Below, in pieces: positions 6,789-9,905 of a stretch of DNA of 9,905 nt. The stretch covers positions 1 to 9,905 of the forward strand of contig SFLO01000032.1 of assembly GCA_004553405.1 (NCBI GenBank). Reading direction: 5' to 3'. The stretch comes from Coriobacteriaceae bacterium (GTDB taxonomy: Bacteria > Actinomycetota > Coriobacteriia > Coriobacteriales > QAMH01). A program made the translations under genes and the position numbers. The notes beneath the pieces are model-generated. The model was given only the letters and a program-made list of their open reading frames with translations, made no database searches and was not told where the DNA came from. The stretch's first letter is position 1, and every line of letters starts with the position of its first letter.

Positions 6789-7453
6789 GCTGCGCCTTGG
6801 CGGCATCCGGCATGGCGGCATGGAAGCTGGGGAGGAGCGCCTGCGCGGGTCTCAGCGAACGGCTTGCCCGCGAGCGCGCCCGCAACGGCGGCTCCCTGCT
6901 GACGCCCGCGCAGCGCCTCGAGCGGGCAGAGCGCTCCCTGAGGGAGCTGCTCAACCGCCTGCCCCCGGTGCGCAGGGCCGTCGCCCGCGCCCAAGGCAGG
7001 CGCCGGCGCCAGCAGCTCAGGCAGTCGCTGCCCCAGGCGCTGCGCATGCTCTGCATCGCCCTCGACGCAGGCAACTCCCTTGTCAAGGCGCTCGAGTACG
7101 CAGCAAAGAACAGCAGCGGTCCCATGGCGCGCGAGCTCAAAGGGGCCCTGTGGGACATGCAGGCGGGGCGCAGCTTCGAGGAGGCCATGGAGGCCCTGCG
7201 GCAGCGCACGGGTGGCAGCGAGTTTTCCTGCCTTGCCGTGGCGATGGAGGTCCAGCACCGCTGCGGGGGGACCATGGGGGCGATTCTCGAGAGCGTCTCC
7301 GGGATGCTGCAGCAGAACGCGGAGCTTGAAGAAGAGCTCACAACCAAGACCACCCAGGCCCAGCTTTCCGCCGCGCAAAACAGCGTGGAAGCCATCCAGC
7401 TGCCCTCCGCGGATGAGGACGCCATTGCCGCCGCGCAGGAGTCTGGAGGATGA
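6761..7453 (+). CDS. tadB: TadB-like platform protein, short, without C-terminal helices
   Basis: This is a type II secretion F-domain protein in the TadB position, expected to form the inner-membrane platform with TadC. The F domain covers about residues 90-203 of 230: LPQALRMLCIALDAGNSLVKA, an LWDMQAGRSFEEAM stretch, and VQHRCGGTMGAILESVSGML, ending with TTKTTQAQLSA. Typical TadB proteins continue past this point with one or two membrane helices. Here the chain instead ends in a polar, acidic tail of about 26 residues (NSVEAIQLPSADEDAIAAA) and a stop. Only a weak Ala-rich hydrophobic segment (about 2-23) could anchor it. A simple frameshift does not explain this, because neither other frame offers membrane helices in the 90 bases before the stop. 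The start is set by the GAGGAGGAGG at 6744; the gene overlaps cpaF by 28 bases and ends 6 bases before tadC. Confidence 0.82.
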   Translation: MEAAAAAALSCALAASGMAAWKLGRSACAGLSERLARERARNGGSLLTPAQRLERAERSLRELLNRLPPVRRAVARAQGRRRRQQLRQSLPQALRMLCIALDAGNSLVKALEYAAKNSSGPMARELKGALWDMQAGRSFEEAMEALRQRTGGSEFSCLAVAMEVQHRCGGTMGAILESVSGMLQQNAELEEELTTKTTQAQLSAAQNSVEAIQLPSADEDAIAAAQESGG

Positions 7454-7459
7454 TCGCTG

Positions 7460-8206
7460 ATGGCCGCCCTGCTCTTGCTTGCCGCGGCGCTCGCCTGCTC
7501 GGGGATCGCCGGGGCCCTGCTGGGAACAGCGCTCGCCAAGCGCGTCTCCCACGCCCGTGCCCGTGCCCGCGGCAAGGGTCCCGCGCTCGAGGAGGCCTTA
7601 GAAGACCCGCTGTTGCTCTTCGTGCTGCTCGCCTCTGTGAGCGCGGTGGCGGCGGTTGCCTTCGGCCCCTGGGGCGCTGTGCCCTGCCTGCTCGCAGCTG
7701 CGCTACTCGCACGCAAGGCGCCCTCGTGGATGGCCCGCCGCCGCGCGCAGGCCCTGCGCGATGCCTGCGAGCAGCACCTCGACATGCTCTGCGACATCGT
7801 CGCCATGGGCGCCGAGGCGGGGCTCTCGTTCGACAGCGCCGTGGAGCTCTACTGCTCGCGCTTCTCCAACCCCCTGGCAGAAAAGCTCGAGGGCGCGCGT
7901 CAGCAGTGGACCCACGGGGTGGTGAGCAGGTCCCAGGCGCTCCAGGACCTGGCTGCCTCTGTGGGCTCGCCCGGCCTCAGGCGTTTTGCCGATACCGCGG
8001 TGCCCGCTGTCGAGCAGGGCGCCCCCCTTGCCGGCATGCTGCGGCGCCTGGCAGCCGAGCTCAGGCAGGGGCGCCGCACGAGCATGGAGCGCAAGGTCGC
8101 CCGCGCCCCGGTGAAGATGCTCGTGCCGACAGGGGTGTGCATCGTGCCCGCCATGCTCCTGCTGGTGATGGGCCCCATGCTCCTGCAGTTCATGGGGAGC
8201 GCGTAG
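7460..8206 (+). CDS. tadC: TadC-like pilus platform membrane protein
   Basis: This is the second type II secretion F-domain membrane protein of the Tad platform. It is 248 residues with hydrophobic segments at about 2-26, 51-86 (probably two helices) and 220-245. The F domain lies between, at about 98-218: EQHLDMLCDIVAMGAEAGLS (104-123), FDSAVELY, and later QGAPLAGMLRRLAAELRQGR (186-205), followed by the basic RTSMERKVARAPVKM before the last helix. This layout is normal for TadC. The ATG at 7460 follows GGAGGA (7445-7450) by nine bases, and tadB ends six bases upstream, so translation is probably coupled. Since the TadB here lacks C-terminal helices, TadC may carry most of the membrane anchoring of the complex. 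Confidence 0.88.
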   Translation: MAALLLLAAALACSGIAGALLGTALAKRVSHARARARGKGPALEEALEDPLLLFVLLASVSAVAAVAFGPWGAVPCLLAAALLARKAPSWMARRRAQALRDACEQHLDMLCDIVAMGAEAGLSFDSAVELYCSRFSNPLAEKLEGARQQWTHGVVSRSQALQDLAASVGSPGLRRFADTAVPAVEQGAPLAGMLRRLAAELRQGRRTSMERKVARAPVKMLVPTGVCIVPAMLLLVMGPMLLQFMGSA

Positions 8207-8230
8207 GCCGGCACCGGGCTGCGCCTACGT

Positions 8231-8279
8231 CCCGCAACGGCACCTGGCGTTGCCGCGGGATGACGCTGCTGCCTCCCGC
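8231..8279 (+). promoter_or_regulatory. Two mutually exclusive hairpins between tadC and flp
   Basis: In the 105-base gap before flp, CCCGCAACG (8231-8239) can pair with CGTT (8248-8251) plus GCGGG (8255-8259), leaving a three-base bulge. The same GCGGGA (8255-8260) can instead pair with TCCCGC (8274-8279). The two stems cannot form together. No T-run follows, so neither is a classical terminator. They could protect or process the mRNA so that the pilin message is more abundant than the rest of the operon. Confidence 0.3.
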
Positions 8280-8311
8280 GTGAGTATTCGTTTCAAGAGA
8301 AGGGAACAGAC

Positions 8312-8518
8312 ATGTACCAGCTGGCACTCAAGGCCCATACCCTCGTCCTGTGCAGGGCGCAGCGCTGCAAGCGCATCTTGGAAGAGGGCCAGGGCACCAC
8401 GGAGTACGCGATACTCGTCGGCGTGCTCGCCGTGATCGCGATGATCGCCATCGCTGCCTTCAAGGGCAAGATCCAAGAGCTCTGGACCGCCATCGCAGAC
8501 GGCGTCAACGGGTTGTAG
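8312..8518 (+). CDS. flp: Flp-family type IVb major pilin
   Basis: This is the structural subunit of the Flp pilus. The 68-residue precursor has a 26-residue leader ending EEG, then QGTTEYAILVGVLAVIAMI, which is the Flp signature. Prepilin peptidase should cut after Gly26, leaving Glu at mature position 5 followed by Tyr at 6, and a mature pilin of 42 residues that is almost entirely one hydrophobic helix plus a short polar end (KGKIQELWTAIADGVNGL). The ribosome binding site AGAAGGGA (8298-8305) lies six bases before the ATG. Its position after tadC and before further pilin-like genes, and the longer leader region in front of it, fit a highly expressed major pilin. The prepilin peptidase (TadV/CpaA) is not in the window. 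Confidence 0.93.
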   Translation: MYQLALKAHTLVLCRAQRCKRILEEGQGTTEYAILVGVLAVIAMIAIAAFKGKIQELWTAIADGVNGL

Positions 8519-8521
8519 GCC

Positions 8522-8725
8522 ATGGGAAGGCCCCGCTACCTGGCAGAATCCGGGCAGGCTTCGCTCGAGTACGCTGCAGTCACCGCTGCCCTGCTGGTTG
8601 TGGCCATGGGGCTCGGCGCCCTGTGGCACTTTGGGAGCGAGGGAGGGTTCGGCCTCATCGCCCGCGCGCATGCCAGCCACGCCCTCGCCTCCCAAGGCGG
8701 TGTGATCGATGTGCTGCTCTACTAG
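8522..8725 (+). CDS. Small pilin-like protein with prepilin site
   Basis: This is a 67-residue protein with a short leader ending in Gly11 and then QASLEYAAVTAALLVVAMGL, a clear class III prepilin signal: cleavage after Gly11 and Glu at mature position 5. The mature form would be about 56 residues: a hydrophobic helix followed by a short soluble part (about residues 38-67) containing SEGGFGLIARAHASHAL and ending VIDVLLY. It is too short for a normal TadE or TadF, so it is best called a minor pilin or pseudopilin of the Tad system. It starts three bases after the flp stop with no strong ribosome binding site, so it is probably translated by coupling at a lower level than Flp. Its 3' end overlaps the TadE-like gene by 17 bases. 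I do not recognise a named family for the C-terminal part. Confidence 0.75.
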   Translation: MGRPRYLAESGQASLEYAAVTAALLVVAMGLGALWHFGSEGGFGLIARAHASHALASQGGVIDVLLY

Positions 8726-9164
8726 GCCTCTGCGCGAGTGCGGACAGGCGACGGTCGAGGCGGCCTTCGTCATCCCGCTGCTGTTCGCCCTCTTCGGGGT
8801 TCTCCTGCAGCCGGCCCTGCTGCTGTACGACCGCTGCGTGATGGGGGCGGCTGCGGCGGAGACGTGCCGCCTGGCCTCCACGCAGCCGTGCAGCGAAGAC
8901 GCCATGAGGGCCTTTGCGCTGCGCCGGCTCGCCGCCCTGCCGCCCCTCGACCTCTTCCACAGCCAGGACTGCCCCTGGGAGCTCGACGTTCAGGCAGGGC
9001 AGGGGGCGCAGGCATCGCAGGTGCGCATCATCGCGCCCAGATTGCCGGGCTTCTCGACACTCTCGACCACCGCTATCAGCGGATTGCTTCCCAGCTTGAG
9101 GTCTTCAAGCCTGTGCTCCTTGCTCCTCAGGACGGCAATAAGCCCCTCGGTGCCTTCGCGGTAG
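8709..9164 (+). CDS. tadE: TadE-like pseudopilin, truncated by the junction
   Basis: This is a TadE-type minor pseudopilin of the Tad system. The N-terminus has a 12-residue leader ending in Gly12, then QATVEAAFVIPLLFALFGVL, the standard TadE signal and membrane helix with Glu at mature position 5. It continues with LLLYDRCVMGAAAAETCRLA (37-56), also TadE-like, and a soluble part with Cys at 61 and 88. The genuine sequence ends at about residue 100-107 (bases 9009-9029). After that the frame reads through the antisense of a SpoU methyltransferase gene until a stop at 9164, and these residues (Ser/Leu-rich) are meaningless. The real protein would be longer and its end is lost. The ATG at 8709 overlaps the previous gene by 17 bases and follows AAGGCGG (8694-8700) by eight. 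Confidence 0.75.
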   Translation: MCCSTRPLRECGQATVEAAFVIPLLFALFGVLLQPALLLYDRCVMGAAAAETCRLASTQPCSEDAMRAFALRRLAALPPLDLFHSQDCPWELDVQAGQGAQASQVRIIAPRLPGFSTLSTTAISGLLPSLRSSSLCSLLLRTAISPSVPSR

Positions 9165-9415
9165 GCTATTTTGGCGTATACTTCAGGGCTTACAGTGAAG
9201 ACTTTATCCTCGTCCAGGTTAAGGTCTTCCCCGGGGCAGATGTCAGGACAGAGGAAAAAGCTCTCTGCCTCGTAGCCGCAGCTCAGAGCCCTGCTGATTT
9301 CCCTTCTTCCTTCCAGCACGAACAGAGAAGACCTGCGCCTTTCGCTTCCCTTCTGCTGAAGGGTCAAAAGGCGCTTGATCCTGGGGTTCTGTGCCGAAGA
9401 AATGAACAGGGCCAT
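8990..9415 (-). CDS. SpoU/TrmH-family RNA methyltransferase, N-terminal half only
   Basis: This is a SAM-dependent rRNA/tRNA 2'-O-methyltransferase of the SpoU (TrmH, SPOUT) class. Residues 1-100 form the N-terminal RNA-binding domain, with NPRIKRLLTLQQKG (10-23) and LFVLEGRREISRAL (31-44). The catalytic domain begins with PLIAVVESVEKPGNLGAMMR (112-131), which carries SpoU motif 1 with the conserved Asn125 and Arg131. The genuine protein ends at about residue 135 (base 9011); the last six residues before the stop at 8990 come from the other genome. A full-length member would be roughly 250-270 residues, so the half holding the SAM-binding knot is missing. Its ATG overlaps the lysS stop by one base (TAATG). 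The sequence style is Bacteroidales-like. Confidence 0.8.
   Translation of the reverse strand: MALFISSAQNPRIKRLLTLQQKGSERRRSSLFVLEGRREISRALSCGYEAESFFLCPDICPGEDLNLDEDKVFTVSPEVYAKIAYREGTEGLIAVLRSKEHRLEDLKLGSNPLIAVVESVEKPGNLGAMMRTCDACAPCPA
9009..9035. other. Junction between two genomes (probable assembly chimera)
   Basis: Left of this point the plus strand reads a TadE-like protein from a GC-rich genome. Right of it the minus strand reads a SpoU methyltransferase from a less GC-rich genome. Neither continues across. The methyltransferase motif KPGNLGAMMRTCDA is intact down to base 9011 and breaks at 9010, while the TadE frame looks plausible until about 9029, so some 19 to 25 bases may have been shared by both genomes. 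No inverted repeat, duplication or mobile gene marks the join. A short shared word bridging two genomes in an assembly graph explains it best. Confidence 0.8.
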
Positions 9416-9905
9416 TACTGCTGCTTATCCTCCTTGCGAAGAATCTTCTCGGGCTTCATCTGGGGGAAGAAGAGCACATCCTGGATGGTGGTCTGGCCTG
9501 TCATGAACATAGTCAGGCGGTCAATTCCCATTCCAAGTCCCGAGGTGGGAGGCATTCCGTACTCGAGTGCGCGCACAAAGTCCATATCGATGTACATCGC
9601 CTCGTCGTCGCCCTTGCTCTTGAGCCTTGCCTGCTCCTCGAATCTCTGAAGCTGGTCGATGGGGTCGTTCAGCTCGGAGTAGGCGTTGGCCAGCTCCTTG
9701 CCGCACACGAAGAGCTCGAATCTCTCGGTCAGCTCGGGATTCTGCCTGTGGCGCTTGGTCAGAGGTGACATCTCCACGGGATAGTCGGTGATGAAGGTAG
9801 GCTGGATGAGCGTGTCCTCGCAGTAGTCTCCGAAGATGGCGTCTATGAGCTTGCCCTTGCCCATCGAGGGTTCGGTCTTGACTCCGAGACGGTCGCACTC
9901 GGCCC
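9415..9905 (-). CDS. lysS: Lysyl-tRNA synthetase, C-terminal part
   Basis: This is the class II enzyme that attaches lysine to its tRNA; the visible part is about 163 residues from the C-terminal half of the catalytic domain. The frame stays open to the window edge beyond the ATG at 9864, which is internal: the upstream residues ([12 protein letters not shown]) are also LysS-like. Recognisable blocks are [55 protein letters not shown], and class II motif 3 as [20 protein letters not shown] near the end, followed by [13 protein letters not shown]. The [10 protein letters not shown] ending and the downstream SpoU gene fit Bacteroidales. Some Bacteroidetes LysS proteins carry a further C-terminal extension, whereas this one stops soon after motif 3, which is also a normal end for the family. 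Confidence 0.95.
   Translation of the reverse strand, partial: AECDRLGVKTEPSMGKGKLIDAIFGDYCEDTLIQPTFITDYPVEMSPLTKRHRQNPELTERFELFVCGKELANAYSELNDPIDQLQRFEEQARLKSKGDDEAMYIDMDFVRALEYGMPPTSGLGMGIDRLTMFMTGQTTIQDVLFFPQMKPEKILRKEDKQQ

Noticed and set aside
8738..9649. Long plus-strand open frame crossing the junction
   Set aside because: It is out of frame with TadE on the left and antisense to the methyltransferase and lysS on the right; no domain can be recognised.
9009..9905. Horizontal transfer of lysS/SpoU into the left genome
   Set aside because: Both border genes are cut in mid-domain, no mobile element or repeat is seen, and lysS is a housekeeping gene; an assembly chimera explains this more simply.

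Overview
The window is almost certainly two unrelated genomes joined at about position 9010-9035. Bases 1 to about 9030 are GC-rich (40 of 60 bases in 5041-5100 by hand count) and read like a Gram-positive, high-GC gut or oral anaerobe. Coriobacteriia (Olsenella/Collinsella/Atopobiaceae-like) is my best guess from gene style and from a Tad locus that starts cpaB-cpaE-cpaF-tadB-tadC-flp with no secretin gene. Bases from about 9011 to the end are much less GC-rich (31 of 60 in 9421-9480) and carry, on the minus strand, a lysyl-tRNA synthetase and a SpoU-type RNA methyltransferase that look Bacteroidales-like. Both genes that meet at the junction are cut inside their coding sequence, as expected for a metagenome assembly chimera.

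Region 1 (1-3491, plus strand) is a tight cluster: the 3' part of an MFS transporter, a ferrochelatase-family gene (hemH), a nickel-responsive regulator (nikR) with an unusual histidine-rich tail, and a membrane protein of the DUF1624/heparan-alpha-glucosaminide N-acetyltransferase-like family. Gaps between the last three are only 3 and 15 bases, so they are probably co-transcribed. Metal handling is the visible theme, although the MFS substrate and the role of the membrane protein are unknown.

Region 2 (3492-3778) has no gene. It holds a possible weak terminator for region 1, an AT-richer stretch that could contain a promoter, and a series of inverted repeats ending in a very strong GC hairpin directly before the cpaB ribosome binding site.

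Region 3 (3779 to about 9030, plus strand) is a Tad/Flp pilus operon: cpaB (SAF-domain assembly protein), cpaE/tadZ-like localisation ATPase, cpaF/tadA assembly ATPase, tadB and tadC inner-membrane platform proteins, the Flp major pilin, a second very small pilin-like protein, and a TadE-like pseudopilin cut off by the junction. Most genes overlap or are spaced by a few bases; the exception is the 105-base tadC-flp gap, which contains two mutually exclusive hairpins. CpaF would power assembly, TadB/TadC would form the membrane platform, CpaE would place the machine, and the three proteins with a G|Q...E prepilin site would be processed by a prepilin peptidase that is not in the window.

Region 4 (about 9011-9905, minus strand) is the second genome: the C-terminal part of lysS followed, with a one-base TAATG overlap, by the N-terminal half of a SpoU/TrmH-family methyltransferase.
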